A DNA stretch of 64,000 nucleotides from NCBI GenBank assembly GCA_900167215.1, contig FUZS01000011.1, forward strand, positions 1 to 64,000. Direction: 5' to 3'. Below are positions 25,930 to 35,548 of the stretch, one piece after another. Position 1 is the first letter of the stretch. Every line of letters begins with the position of its first letter. The notes under the pieces are model-generated. The model did no database searches. It had not been told where the DNA came from and worked only from the letters and a program-made list of their open reading frames with translations. The stretch comes from [Eubacterium] yurii. GTDB lineage: Bacteria; Bacillota; Clostridia; Peptostreptococcales; Filifactoraceae. The translations under genes and the position numbers were made by a program.

Positions 25930-27963
25930 CTACACACTCACCATCCCTATTGATTGTATTTTTGCTGTCGGATCTATTTCATTATAAGATAAGACAATGA
26001 TATCCGAGCTTAGTTGTTCTATGAATTTTTTCAGATAAAATCTGACTATAGGCGCTGTAACTATTATAGGCTGCTCACCTAAAGATATTGCCTTTTCCAC
26101 CTGTTCGTTTATATTATTTAGCAATCTCTTAGAACGCACCGGGTCAAGCGCCATATAGGTACCTGTTTCCGTAGTCTGCAAAGACTCCATAATATTTTTC
26201 TCCACATCCTGATCTATGGTTATGACCTTTGCTTCTTTATTCGGCATAAACTGATTGGTTATATTCCTATACATGGATTGCCTTACATACTCTGTAAGCA
26301 TATCGGTATCCTTAGTTACCTGTGCATAGTCAGCAAGAGCTTCCACTATAGTGGCAAAATTTCTGATAGAAACTGACTCTCTAAGTAGATTTGCAAGCAC
26401 CTTTTGTATTTCTCCAAGAGATAGTAGAGCAGGTGTGACCTCATCCACAAGTGAGGGTTGTGTCTCCTTGAGATTGTCAACGAGCATCTTGACATCCTGT
26501 CTGCCTATGAGTTCATGTGCATATCTCTTTATTATCTCTGTAAGATGAGTAGCTATTATTGATGGCGGATCTACTACAGTATAGCCGTATATTTCTGCCT
26601 TTTCTCTTTCCTTAGAGTCTATCCACTTAGCCGGCAGTCCGAATGAAGGCTCTATAGTATCTATACCTGAAAGTTCTCCGTCTGCATTACCCGGATTCAT
26701 AGCAAGATAGTGGTCAAAAAGCACAGAGCCTCCTGCAACTTCAACCCCCTTAATCTTAATTATATATTCATTAGGTTGTAACTGGATATTATCTCTAAGC
26801 CTTATCATGGGTACTATGATACCAAGTTCCAAGGCACACTGTCTTCTTATCATTACCAATCTGTCAAACAAATCTCCGCCTTGTGATTTGTCAGCAAGAG
26901 GTATTATACCGTAGCCAAATTCCAGCTCTATGGCCTCTACATTAAGTAGAGGCAGCACATTTTCCGGTCTTCTTATCTCCTCAACATCGTCCTTTGTCGT
27001 CTGTTCTTCTTTTACATCAGTTTTTTCTCCCTCTTGCCCCTTTACTCTTATGGAGTTGCCCACAAAGGCAAAAACTACAGATAATACGAGGTAAGGAAGT
27101 GTAGGCAGTGGTGTAAGAGCAAGGAAGAAAAGCACTCCTGAAACTATAAACATTATAGTGGAGTTGTTGAACAACTGGTTTCTAAGGTCATTTCCAAGAT
27201 TATCTTCTGAAGCTGACCTTGTAACTATGATACCTGTCGCTGCTGATATCAATAGCGAAGGAATTGATGATACCAGACCATCACCAACTGCAAGCAGGGC
27301 GTATTTTTGCAAGGCTTCTCCGGCAGTTATATTTAGGTACAGTATGCCCATGAGTATACCGCCGAGCAGATTTATGAATGTGATTATGATACCGGCTATC
27401 GAGTCTCCCTTTACGAATTTTGTAGCACCGTCCATAGAACCGTAGAAGTCAGCCTCTCTTTGAATCTTGCTTCTTCTTGTCCTTGCCTGAGTTTCGTCTA
27501 TCATTCCGGAGTTCAAATCTGCATCTATGGCCATCTGTTTACCAGGCATAGCATCCAGTGTAAATCTTGCAGCAACTTCAGATACTCTCTCAGAACCCTT
27601 GGTAATTACCATAAAGTTTACTATCATTATGATGATAAAGACAATAAAGCCTACTATGGCATTACCACCCATAACGAAGTTTCCGAAAGCCTCGATTACA
27701 TCTCCTGCGTCACCTTTTAATAGGATATATCTTGTTGTAGTTATATTAAGCGCTATTCTAAATATTGTAGTAATCAGCAAAAGCGAAGGGAATACCGAAA
27801 AATCAAGCGCTTCCCTGTTAAACATCGCTATTAACAATATGAGAAGTGATAATGATATGTTCATACTGAGCATAATATCAACCAGAAATTCCGGCATAGG
27901 TATTATTATCATAAGAATCATAAATATTATCCCTACCGATACTACTATATCTCCTATCTTCAT
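25930..27963 (-). CDS. flhA: Flagellar type III export gate protein FlhA
   Basis: The 677-residue membrane protein has eight transmembrane helices in the first half and the cytoplasmic FlhA-C domain in the second. The conserved cytoplasmic loop between helices (AARFTLDAMPGKQMAIDADLNSG... RRSKIQREADFYGSMDGA) is characteristic of the FlhA/LcrD family and contributes to proton use. Length fits the family (about 680-700). It lies between flhB and flhF with gaps of three and zero bases. Confidence 0.97.
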   Translation of the reverse strand: MKIGDIVVSVGIIFMILMIIIPMPEFLVDIMLSMNISLSLLILLIAMFNREALDFSVFPSLLLITTIFRIALNITTTRYILLKGDAGDVIEAFGNFVMGGNAIVGFIVFIIIMIVNFMVITKGSERVSEVAARFTLDAMPGKQMAIDADLNSGMIDETQARTRRSKIQREADFYGSMDGATKFVKGDSIAGIIITFINLLGGILMGILYLNITAGEALQKYALLAVGDGLVSSIPSLLISAATGIIVTRSASEDNLGNDLRNQLFNNSTIMFIVSGVLFFLALTPLPTLPYLVLSVVFAFVGNSIRVKGQEGEKTDVKEEQTTKDDVEEIRRPENVLPLLNVEAIELEFGYGIIPLADKSQGGDLFDRLVMIRRQCALELGIIVPMIRLRDNIQLQPNEYIIKIKGVEVAGGSVLFDHYLAMNPGNADGELSGIDTIEPSFGLPAKWIDSKEREKAEIYGYTVVDPPSIIATHLTEIIKRYAHELIGRQDVKMLVDNLKETQPSLVDEVTPALLSLGEIQKVLANLLRESVSIRNFATIVEALADYAQVTKDTDMLTEYVRQSMYRNITNQFMPNKEAKVITIDQDVEKNIMESLQTTETGTYMALDPVRSKRLLNNINEQVEKAISLGEQPIIVTAPIVRFYLKKFIEQLSSDIIVLSYNEIDPTAKIQSIGMVSV

Positions 27964-27966
27964 TAT

Positions 27967-29067
27967 CTATCTCCTGTCAGTTTTATTATCCGTCTTTAAC
28001 GAGAAGATGTAAGCCAATACCTCTGCAACTGCCTCATAAAGTTGAGGCGTAATCACGTTTCCAATGTCTATTTCACTATACAAAGCCCTGGCAAGAGCTT
28101 TGTTTTCGACAATCGGAATGTCAAGTTCCTTGGCTTTTTCCCTTATCTTCTTTGCTATAAAGTCCTGCCCCTTAGCAACTACATAAGGTGCATCATACTT
28201 AGACTCGTCATATTTTATAGCTACTGCAAAATGCGTAGGATTGGTGATTATTACATCTGCCTTTGGCAAGTCCTGCATCATTCTTCTCATTGCAGATTGC
28301 CTTTGACGCTCCTTTATCTTTGATTTTATCTGAGGATCCCCTTCAGATTGCTTATATTCGTCTTTTATTTCCTGCTTAGACATCCTGATATTCTTGTTGT
28401 ATGAATGTCTCTGATACACATAGTCAAAAATACCCAGCGCTATTATTACATACGCCATCCTAAGCGCCATATTTATCGAAAAATGAAATAACATATAGGA
28501 AAATTGCTTGTCATTAAGCGAAAATGACTTCATTACCAATGACATATTGTCTTTGATGTAGGCATATCCAACATAGCCCACCAGCATAATCTTAAGCAAG
28601 GATTTTACAAGAGTGACTGTAGACTGTATGGAGAACATCCTCTTAAATCCGGACAGTATACTTATCCTCTCAAGCTTAGGTCTTATAGTCTCGGCTGTAA
28701 ATATATTACCAACCTGAGCTTTTTGAACTAAAAAAGCTACAATAACTACAGGCACTATTATAAATAGCATAGCCTTCACACAAAAAATTAGCAAGGTCGT
28801 AAAAAGTTTGTATGCCTGCATTTGATTTGTAAGCTCAAAACTATTCAACATACCGGTGTAATAGTTCCACGCATCGACTATTGTCTCTAATATTTCCTTG
28901 GAAAAGGTATTAATTGCAAATACAGCCGCAAAAAGTGAGGCTGCACCTGTAAGCTCCCTACTTTGAAGTATATTACCTTTTTTCCTTGTATCTTCCTTTT
29001 TCTTAGGAGTTGCCTCCTCAGTTTTTTCGGAAAATAACTGAAGATTAATCTTTAAATAATTAAACAT
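27967..29067 (-). CDS. flhB: Flagellar export switch protein FlhB
   Basis: The protein of about 366 residues has four transmembrane helices and a cytoplasmic domain with the autocleavage motif NPTH (ADVIITNPTHFAVAIKYD), which switches export from hook to filament substrates. I place the start at the ATG at 29067 (MFNYLKINLQLF), since homologues begin with this amphipathic segment and SEKTEEATPKK; an upstream TTG at 29094 lacks support. Before it lie about 280 gene-free bases (to fliR at 29347) that are AT-rich and show only a weak match to the end of the intergenic repeat. Confidence 0.95.
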   Translation of the reverse strand: MFNYLKINLQLFSEKTEEATPKKKEDTRKKGNILQSRELTGAASLFAAVFAINTFSKEILETIVDAWNYYTGMLNSFELTNQMQAYKLFTTLLIFCVKAMLFIIVPVVIVAFLVQKAQVGNIFTAETIRPKLERISILSGFKRMFSIQSTVTLVKSLLKIMLVGYVGYAYIKDNMSLVMKSFSLNDKQFSYMLFHFSINMALRMAYVIIALGIFDYVYQRHSYNKNIRMSKQEIKDEYKQSEGDPQIKSKIKERQRQSAMRRMMQDLPKADVIITNPTHFAVAIKYDESKYDAPYVVAKGQDFIAKKIREKAKELDIPIVENKALARALYSEIDIGNVITPQLYEAVAEVLAYIFSLKTDNKTDRR

Positions 29068-29346
29068 CTTTTGCTCACTTTTCACAAATAACAAAACATC
29101 ATGCTGCTTATACTGCTAATCACCAACTTGTACTACACAATTTTTAAATTTATGAATACATAGTCAAGTATTTTTTGATTGAGATAACGCAAAAAATCTA
29201 AGCTTATTATGAATATTTTAAAGACATATTATTCATAAAACTATTGAATTTTAGTATAAATATTAAAATAGATTTTACAAAATCTTATTATAATTCCTAC
29301 AACTGAACTAATTTCACCATAAAAAAACGCAGTATTTGCAAAGAAA

Positions 29347-30129
29347 CTAAGCTATTTTCAAAAACATAAAAACATACTCACTCATCTTCTTAAATATCTC
29401 TATCACAACATTTTTAACCATAGGCAGACTGATGTAAAATATTACGAAACCTACTATTATCTTAAAAGGCATACCGACTATAAAGACATTCATCTGAGGC
29501 ATAACCTTAGCCATAAAAGCAAGCAGTATATTGCCCAAGAAAAGAGTTATTATTATAGGCACAACTAATAATATCGACGAAAGCAAAATATATGCGTTGA
29601 GCCTGATAAGAAAGTCCAAAAAACCTTCTTTGTAAAAGTCTATCGTGTTAATAGGCAGAATCTCAAATGAATTGACTATGGCTCTTATAATCAGATGGTG
29701 GATATCCAGCGACAAAAATACTAAAAATGCAAACACATTGAAAAGTTGACCGCTTATAGTAGTATTCCCACCTATGGAGCTGTCAAATATCTGAGACATC
29801 GAAAGACCGATATTTATATCAGCATTTGCTCCGGCAGCCATGAATATGTTGAATATCAAAGCCATGCAAAGACCTATGCAAAATCCGGTAAACAACTCTT
29901 TTAATATTAAAAAAATAAATTCACTGCTTGAAACGTCAATACTTGTATTAGGTACAACAAAAGGTAGAATCACATACGACAAAATCATACCCAACCCTAC
30001 CTTCAACATGGCAGGAATATTATTTCTTGAAAACATAGGTGCAATGATGACTATTCCCAATATTCTGGACAAAATCAACATATATACATCAATTGAATTC
30101 ATTACAAAATATATCAATTCACCAAACAT
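29347..30129 (-). CDS. fliR: Flagellar export protein FliR
   Basis: The 260-residue membrane protein has six or more hydrophobic helices. The segments LSRILGIVIIAPMFSRNNIPAMLKVGLG near the N terminus and GMPFKIIVGFVIFYISLPM near the C terminus are family signatures. FliR forms the export gate with FliP and FliQ. It starts 18 bases after the fliQ stop. No fusion to FlhB is seen, although such fusions occur in some clostridia. Confidence 0.95.
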   Translation of the reverse strand: MFGELIYFVMNSIDVYMLILSRILGIVIIAPMFSRNNIPAMLKVGLGMILSYVILPFVVPNTSIDVSSSEFIFLILKELFTGFCIGLCMALIFNIFMAAGANADINIGLSMSQIFDSSIGGNTTISGQLFNVFAFLVFLSLDIHHLIIRAIVNSFEILPINTIDFYKEGFLDFLIRLNAYILLSSILLVVPIIITLFLGNILLAFMAKVMPQMNVFIVGMPFKIIVGFVIFYISLPMVKNVVIEIFKKMSEYVFMFLKIA

Positions 30130-30147
30130 AATATTCCCTATTATAAA

Positions 30148-30417
30148 CTAAACTATAAAGTTGTTCATTCCCAAAAATAAGTTTCTCGTAAAATTGACCA
30201 AGGTCGATATAATCCAAGGTCCGAATATCACCATTGAGAGCAATACAGCCACTATCTTGGGTACAAATGCAAGTGTTGCCTCCTGAATCTGAGTAGTCGC
30301 TTGGAATATTGATACTATAAGTCCTACTACCAAGCCAATAAGTAACATTGGAGCCGAAAGCAAGAGTATCATTAGTGCACCTTGCTGTATTATATTTACT
30401 ACTACATCTATATCCAT
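30148..30417 (-). CDS. fliQ: Flagellar export protein FliQ
   Basis: The 89-residue protein has two transmembrane helices, the full length of FliQ. Conserved blocks are LLSAPMLLIGLVVGLIVSIFQA and TQIQEATLAFVPKIVAVLL. It lies nine bases behind fliP and ahead of fliR in the invariant PQR order of the export gate. Confidence 0.96.
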   Translation of the reverse strand: MDIDVVVNIIQQGALMILLLSAPMLLIGLVVGLIVSIFQATTQIQEATLAFVPKIVAVLLSMVIFGPWIISTLVNFTRNLFLGMNNFIV

Positions 30418-30426
30418 AATCTTCTC

Positions 30427-31221
30427 CTATTTAAATCCCATAACTATGGATCTTATTACCAAATCCCATCCGTCTACCAAGACAAAGAGCAGTAACTTAA
30501 ACGGCATTGATATCATCATAGGCGGAAGCATCATCATACCCATCGACATCAACGTTGAAGAAACTACCATATCTATGATAATAAAGGGTATAAACAGTAA
30601 AAAACCTATCTGAAATCCGGTCTTCAACTCACTTATACAAAAAGCCGGAATAAGTACGGAATTAGGTATATTTTCAAGTGTAACATTGTCTTTTTTTAAT
30701 TGTTCATCTTTTGACAGTTCCAAGAATAATTTAATGTCAGACTGTCTCGTCTGTTTAAACATAAAATTTCTTACAGGCTTCATCACATTTTCAACTGCCT
30801 GCTCCTGTTTGATTTGCTTGTCAAAATAAGGTTTAAGTCCGTCATCATAGGCTTGTTTTCCCACAGGAGCCATGATAAAAAATGTCAAAAACAGTGCCAA
30901 ACCCACCATAACTTGTGACGGTATTGTCTGTTGAGCCCCTATAGCCTGTTTTAAAAAGGAAAGTATAACCACTATCCTGGTAAAGCAGGTCATCATAATA
31001 AGAATGCTGGGCAAGATCGACAACAAAGTAAAAAATAAGAGTAATTCTATTGAATCACTCATATCGGTAGAGTTGCCACCCGTGTTAATATTAAGTGATA
31101 CATTAGGTATTGCGGTAGCTGATGCCATATTATTAAAAAAATAAATAAATGCAATTAAAAAAGCGCATAGAAAAACCGATTTTTTAAATCTCTTCCCCGT
31201 TTTATTTTCTGTCAGTATCAT
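30427..31221 (-). CDS. fliP: Flagellar export protein FliP
   Basis: The 264-residue protein has an N-terminal signal sequence (about 15-38), as usual for FliP, then four transmembrane helices. LLLFFTLLSILPSILIMMTCFTRI and the C-terminal MGMMMLPPMMISMPFKLLLFVLVDGW are near-invariant family blocks. FliP forms the core of the export gate. Its start overlaps the end of the fliO-like gene by 20 bases. Confidence 0.96.
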   Translation of the reverse strand: MILTENKTGKRFKKSVFLCAFLIAFIYFFNNMASATAIPNVSLNINTGGNSTDMSDSIELLLFFTLLSILPSILIMMTCFTRIVVILSFLKQAIGAQQTIPSQVMVGLALFLTFFIMAPVGKQAYDDGLKPYFDKQIKQEQAVENVMKPVRNFMFKQTRQSDIKLFLELSKDEQLKKDNVTLENIPNSVLIPAFCISELKTGFQIGFLLFIPFIIIDMVVSSTLMSMGMMMLPPMMISMPFKLLLFVLVDGWDLVIRSIVMGFK

Positions 31222-31474
31222 CTTTGTAATCTAATTCCTTTAAAACAGATATGTTGTTATTGGAAGCACCTAAGAAATACTTCTTGCCATATACTTCAAC
31301 AAGAAATATTTCCTTATCTTTCGAAAGAATTATCTTCTCAAGGACCTTCATATTCTTATCCTTGTAAAAATTATAATTCCTTTTTTCCACATAAATAGAT
31401 GCTTTTTTTAAAGCTAATATCATTACTACTATCAAAATAGTATAAAGTATTATTTGAATAACTAAGTCCAACAA
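31202..31474 (-). CDS. fliO: Flagellar biosynthesis protein FliO-like
   Basis: The 90-residue protein has one N-terminal transmembrane helix (4-24) followed by a small basic domain containing KIILSKDKEIFLVEVYGKKYFLGASNNNISVLKEL. That pattern (ILxLGxxxYLLGVxxxxIxxLxEL) is the FliO/FliZ signature. FliO helps FliP assemble. Weak sequence conservation is usual for FliO, so position between cheY and fliP supports the call. Confidence 0.88.
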   Translation of the reverse strand: MLDLVIQIILYTILIVVMILALKKASIYVEKRNYNFYKDKNMKVLEKIILSKDKEIFLVEVYGKKYFLGASNNNISVLKELDYKDDTDRK

Positions 31475-31478
31475 GTTA

Positions 31479-31841
31479 TTAACCTATTACCTTCTTAACG
31501 GCTTCCAAAATTCTGTCAGCTTGGAAAGGCTTTACTATAAAGTCTTTTGCTCCTGATTGTATAGCCTCGATAACCATGGCTTGTTGTCCCATCGCTGAAC
31601 ACATAATGACAGTTGCATTGGCATTTATCTTCTTAATTTCTTTTACAGCATCTATTCCGTCCATTTCAGGCATTGTTATATCCATTATAACCAAATCCGG
31701 ATTAAGTTCCTTATATTTTTCTATAGCCTTAAGTCCGTTTTCCGCCTCACCCAAAACTTCATATCCGTTTTTAACCAGTATGTCTTTAAGCATCATTCTC
31801 ATAAATGCCGCATCATCAACTAATAAAATCCCTTTTGCCAT
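31479..31841 (-). CDS. cheY: Chemotaxis response regulator CheY
   Basis: The 120-residue single receiver domain has the acid pair Asp9/Asp10, phosphorylated Asp54 (VIMDITMPEMDG), Ser82 in place of the usual Thr (MCSAMG) and Lys104 (VKPF). CheY-P binds the switch proteins FliM and FliY encoded just upstream, and CheC and FliY remove the phosphate. Location between fliY and fliO is the standard Bacillus/Clostridium arrangement. Confidence 0.96.
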   Translation of the reverse strand: MAKGILLVDDAAFMRMMLKDILVKNGYEVLGEAENGLKAIEKYKELNPDLVIMDITMPEMDGIDAVKEIKKINANATVIMCSAMGQQAMVIEAIQSGAKDFIVKPFQADRILEAVKKVIG

Positions 31842-31861
31842 CTTAAAAATCCTCCTAATTT

Positions 31862-33112
31862 TTATAAACTTTGTAATCTCTTATCTGGCTTTACAATATC
31901 TGTAATTCTTATACCATAGTTTTCATCTATTACTACTACTTCGCCGGTAGCTATTTTTTTTCCGTTGGCAAGTATGTCCAAAGACTCACCTACCACCTTG
32001 TCAAGCTCAAGTACGCTTCCCGGTTTGAAGTCAAGTATCTCATTAATAGGTTTTACCGTCTTTCCAAGTTCAACGGTAATTTGTAACATTACATCTTTTA
32101 TCAAGTCCATATTTTCCGGCACTTGTATATTACTCATAGCCAAAGAATCAAAACTTGAAAACTGTGCCTGTTGCACCCTTACGCTTGGTTGCGGAGGCAT
32201 CTGTTCGTATTGCATCTGAGGTGGAGCCTGATAATACTGTGGCGGCGGTGCCTGGTAGTACTGTTGAGGTGGTACTTGATATTGCTCCTGTGGTGGCATT
32301 GCCTGTGGTGCTTGAGGCACTTCATGAATTGGTGGAGCTACCTGTTGCACTTGTTCCTGTACAGGTGGAGCCTCTTGCTCTACAACTTCTTCACTCACAC
32401 CTGTATTGCCCATTATCTTATCTATCAGCTTTCTTGCAAATTCTATAGGAAGTATCTGCATTATCTCAGAGTCTATAAGATTACCGACTCTCATTCTAAA
32501 TGAAGTACACATTATCTCTTGAGTCGGGTCTAAGATATCAGGATCAAGTCTGTCACCCTGAAAATTAACTCTGCTTACCTTTGGCGGAGTAATATCAATC
32601 TTGCCTCCAAGCATCTCTGAAAGCGAAGTAGAGGCGGCACCCATCATCTGATTCATTGCCTCGCTTATGGCACTTAGGTGCATCTCTGTCAGATCTTCAG
32701 GTATGTCACTTACTCCATCTCCCCCAAGCATCAATGAAGTGATTACCTTAACATCATCTTCTTTCAATATGAGCAGATTCATACCGTCTATTCCGACAGA
32801 ATACTTTATAAACACTGATACAAAAGGTAGCGGATAACTTTCTGCTATCTTAGTTATTGTAGTTTGTTTTACTGTAGGAGTCGTTATTTCTACTCTTTGG
32901 CTTAATAAAGTAAACAATGTAGTAGCGGCACTACCCATGCTTATGTTTCCAATTTCGCCTATAGCGTCTTTTTCCATGTCTGTGAAGGCGTCAACAATTT
33001 CTTGCTTAGTTTCTACGTCTTGTACATCAGAAGTGTCGTTATTTACAACACCGCTTAAAAGAGCATTTATCTCTTCTTGAGACAGCATATCATTCGCCAT
33101 GTTCTTCATCAC
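31862..33112 (-). CDS. fliY: Flagellar switch protein and CheY-P phosphatase FliY
   Basis: The 416-residue product combines an N-terminal CheY-P-binding peptide (MLSQEEINALLSG), a CheC-like phosphatase domain with GEIGNISMGSAATTL and a second, weaker site at SAISEAMNQMMGAAS, a linker of about 80 residues rich in Pro, Gln and Tyr (about 248-325), and a C-terminal FliN domain (VTVELGKTVKPINEIL, PGSVLELDKV). It therefore replaces separate FliN. The start overlaps fliM by 23 bases. The PPQYYQAPP-type linker repeats are unusually long. Confidence 0.95.
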   Translation of the reverse strand: MMKNMANDMLSQEEINALLSGVVNNDTSDVQDVETKQEIVDAFTDMEKDAIGEIGNISMGSAATTLFTLLSQRVEITTPTVKQTTITKIAESYPLPFVSVFIKYSVGIDGMNLLILKEDDVKVITSLMLGGDGVSDIPEDLTEMHLSAISEAMNQMMGAASTSLSEMLGGKIDITPPKVSRVNFQGDRLDPDILDPTQEIMCTSFRMRVGNLIDSEIMQILPIEFARKLIDKIMGNTGVSEEVVEQEAPPVQEQVQQVAPPIHEVPQAPQAMPPQEQYQVPPQQYYQAPPPQYYQAPPQMQYEQMPPQPSVRVQQAQFSSFDSLAMSNIQVPENMDLIKDVMLQITVELGKTVKPINEILDFKPGSVLELDKVVGESLDILANGKKIATGEVVVIDENYGIRITDIVKPDKRLQSL

Positions 33113-34088
33113 CCTTTTCTATTACTTTGTTTATTTTAAAAGCCATATTCTTCTTATAAGTACCCGGATAACCAAGATACTTGGTCTTTCCGCCAACTTT
33201 AAGTTCCAGTTCTTCATCTACCTTTTTATTGAGTTTGATGACATCTCCTACTTGCATAAATATAAAGTCTTCGACTGTTATAAAGGTGTCTCCGACTATA
33301 GCAACTGCTTCCAGTTTAGCTTTTCTTACGCTATTTTCAAGGTTTTTCTTGCCTTTTTCATCAAACTCTTTTTTAATTCCTGAAAATAGGAAATTAGTCG
33401 AAAGATTTTGTATAATCGGTTCAAGCACAATGTTAGGAAGACATATATTCATAAGACCTTCTACCTCACCGATTTTAACTGACAATGTTATAAGCGCCAC
33501 AGTCTCATTTGGCGAAACTATCTGAGCAAATTGGGAATTAGGTTCTATCTTCTCCAAATAAGGGGAAAGTTCTATCACATTTTCCCACGCCTCAGGAAAA
33601 TAACTTACTATATTTTTTACTAACTTAGAAAGTATGATAAGTTCTATTTCAGAGAAATCTCTGTTTTCCTCCTCATAAAGTCCGTCACCGCCAAGTATCC
33701 TGTCTATCATAGTATAGGCAAGCTTGCTTGACGTCTCCAGTATTATCTGACCGGGTAAAGGTTCAAAATTGATTACCGCAATCATAGCAGGATTTGATAT
33801 AGAGTTGTTAAACTCATAGTAAGACAGTTCTTCCACTGATGAAACCTCTATCTCAGTTATTACCCTTAAATACCCTGATAAATACGTACTTAGCACTCTG
33901 GCGTAATTATCGTGTATTATCGACAATGTCTTCAACTGATCCTTTGCCAACTTTTTAGGACTTTTGAAGTCATAGTTTTTTATCTTGACTTCCTTTTGTT
34001 CTTCCTTAATATCATCTACAGAAACGTCACCGTCACCAAGTGCCGACAGTAAGGCATCTATTTCTTTTTGCGATAATACTTCCGCCAA
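33090..34088 (-). CDS. fliM: Flagellar motor switch protein FliM
   Basis: The 332-residue product has the N-terminal CheY-P-binding segment (LSQKEIDALLSALG), the middle CheC-like domain that has lost phosphatase residues, and a C-terminal FliN-like domain (VGDVIKLNKKVDEELELKVGGKTKYLGYPG). It builds the C-ring with FliG and FliY and sets rotation direction. It lies 18 bases behind fliL and overlaps fliY. Confidence 0.96.
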   Translation of the reverse strand: MAEVLSQKEIDALLSALGDGDVSVDDIKEEQKEVKIKNYDFKSPKKLAKDQLKTLSIIHDNYARVLSTYLSGYLRVITEIEVSSVEELSYYEFNNSISNPAMIAVINFEPLPGQIILETSSKLAYTMIDRILGGDGLYEEENRDFSEIELIILSKLVKNIVSYFPEAWENVIELSPYLEKIEPNSQFAQIVSPNETVALITLSVKIGEVEGLMNICLPNIVLEPIIQNLSTNFLFSGIKKEFDEKGKKNLENSVRKAKLEAVAIVGDTFITVEDFIFMQVGDVIKLNKKVDEELELKVGGKTKYLGYPGTYKKNMAFKINKVIEKGDEEHGE

Positions 34089-34106
34089 ATTTTACACCAC
34101 CCTCAG

Positions 34107-34547
34107 TTATTGGATAATACTTTCAGTAAACAGCACACTGACCACATCTTTAGTCTCAGACTCTATTATTGCATTTGCATCATTTTTTATCTTCTCCTTA
34201 AGTTTGCTCATACCTTCAGGACTTGCTATCTCGTTTGGAGTCATAGCAGATATTGATGTTATAATACTGTCTTTTATTTGCGGCATCTTTGCTTTTATAG
34301 TTTCAGGAGTTTTCTTGCCCTTGACTTCCAAGACAACAAAACCCTTGTAAAATCTTCCTGCCTGACCTATCTGCGTAGTTATGTCGCCTACATCTATGTT
34401 TTGAGTAGCTTCTTTTTTTTCTTTCTTAGGTGCATTTTGCGAATTGCCTGTAGGTTTGAAAACTACGAGCACCAATGTTGCTACAAAAACAAGCAGTGAT
34501 AGGACGAATATAACTATAGACAGAACTGTAAATTTCTTGGAATCCAT
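34107..34547 (-). CDS. fliL: Flagellar basal-body protein FliL
   Basis: The 146-residue protein has a single N-terminal transmembrane helix (9-30), a short Lys-rich spacer and the periplasmic FliL domain, with the C-terminal DVVSVLFTESIIQ pattern of the family. FliL surrounds the stator and supports torque. It is separated from motB by 246 gene-free AT-rich bases in which I see no terminator, so the transcription unit probably continues. Confidence 0.9.
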   Translation of the reverse strand: MDSKKFTVLSIVIFVLSLLVFVATLVLVVFKPTGNSQNAPKKEKKEATQNIDVGDITTQIGQAGRFYKGFVVLEVKGKKTPETIKAKMPQIKDSIITSISAMTPNEIASPEGMSKLKEKIKNDANAIIESETKDVVSVLFTESIIQ

Positions 34548-34793
34548 CTTTCACCTCTTAATTTCATGCTGAAAAACAAGTCATCTATTATCAACTTTAA
34601 TACGATTACTTAAATATTTTCTGCCTTAAAAGATAAATATTAAATCCAATAGTTAAGTATATACCCAACTTTTCAAATTTTCCTTATCAAAACGGTTAAT
34701 TTTTATATCTTTCTTAGCAGAATTTTTTATATTACTTTGCTTATGACTAAAATAAATATATAGTCTTATTTAGTTTTATCAATTTATATTTCT

Positions 34794-35546
34794 TTATTTC
34801 TTATTTTTTACCGGCTTTGAGTCCTTTGTCCTTAATATCATTATATCGACTCTTCTATTTTTTGCCATATTTGCAGGTGTGTCGTTCGGTGCGACAGGGT
34901 GATACTCACCATAACCTGCAGTAGAAAGCCTCTTAGGATCTATACCTTGATTTTCTATCAAGTACCTTACGACATTAGACGCTCTATTGCCGGACAATTC
35001 CCAGTTTGACTGGTGAGTAGATGTGTTTATAGGTACATTGTCTGTATGTCCCTCCACACTTACAAATTTATCTTTAAAATTCTTACTCTTGAGTATACCG
35101 CCTACATACTTTAGTACATTGTATGACTGCGGTTTTAGAGTTGCACTTCCTTGATCAAACAAACTGCTGTCTTGGAATCTCAAGACAAGCCCCTCTTCTT
35201 CATTGGATATGCTTATCTGCTTTTCCAATTTATTTTCTTCCAGATATTCCTTAATCTGTTTTTCCATCTTTTCAAAATTGTTGGACTCTGCCACCGAGCT
35301 ACCCTGATTTTCAAATACCGAGCCTTTTTCTATCTTATTTTCCGAGCTTAGGGTGTTTCCACCATCAAGCACACCAAGTGAACCTTGAAAAGACATTACT
35401 ATGGCTTCAAACTTCTTGGCATCTATGTTTGACATCGCAAACAGCAACACAAAAAAACATAGGAGTAGAGTCATCATATCTCCATAGGTGTTCATATATT
35501 CGGGGGCGCCCATCTTTATTTCATAAGTTATATTCTTCTTAGCCAC
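34794..35546 (-). CDS. motB: Flagellar motor stator protein MotB
   Basis: The 250-residue protein has one transmembrane helix with the proton-accepting Asp23 (NTYGDMMTLLLCFFVLLFAMS), a plug/linker region and a C-terminal OmpA-type peptidoglycan-binding domain (SVEGHTDNVPIN, NRASNVVRYLIE, GYGEYHPVAPNDT, NRRVDIMI). The residues around Asp23 do not by themselves settle H+ versus Na+ use. It follows motA with a two-base gap. Confidence 0.96.
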   Translation of the reverse strand: MAKKNITYEIKMGAPEYMNTYGDMMTLLLCFFVLLFAMSNIDAKKFEAIVMSFQGSLGVLDGGNTLSSENKIEKGSVFENQGSSVAESNNFEKMEKQIKEYLEENKLEKQISISNEEEGLVLRFQDSSLFDQGSATLKPQSYNVLKYVGGILKSKNFKDKFVSVEGHTDNVPINTSTHQSNWELSGNRASNVVRYLIENQGIDPKRLSTAGYGEYHPVAPNDTPANMAKNRRVDIMILRTKDSKPVKNKK

Positions 35547-35548
35547 TT

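Noticed and set aside
32155-32503. Two plus-strand frames rich in Leu, Val and Trp
   Set aside because: They mirror the Pro/Gln-rich linker of FliY and have no start signals.
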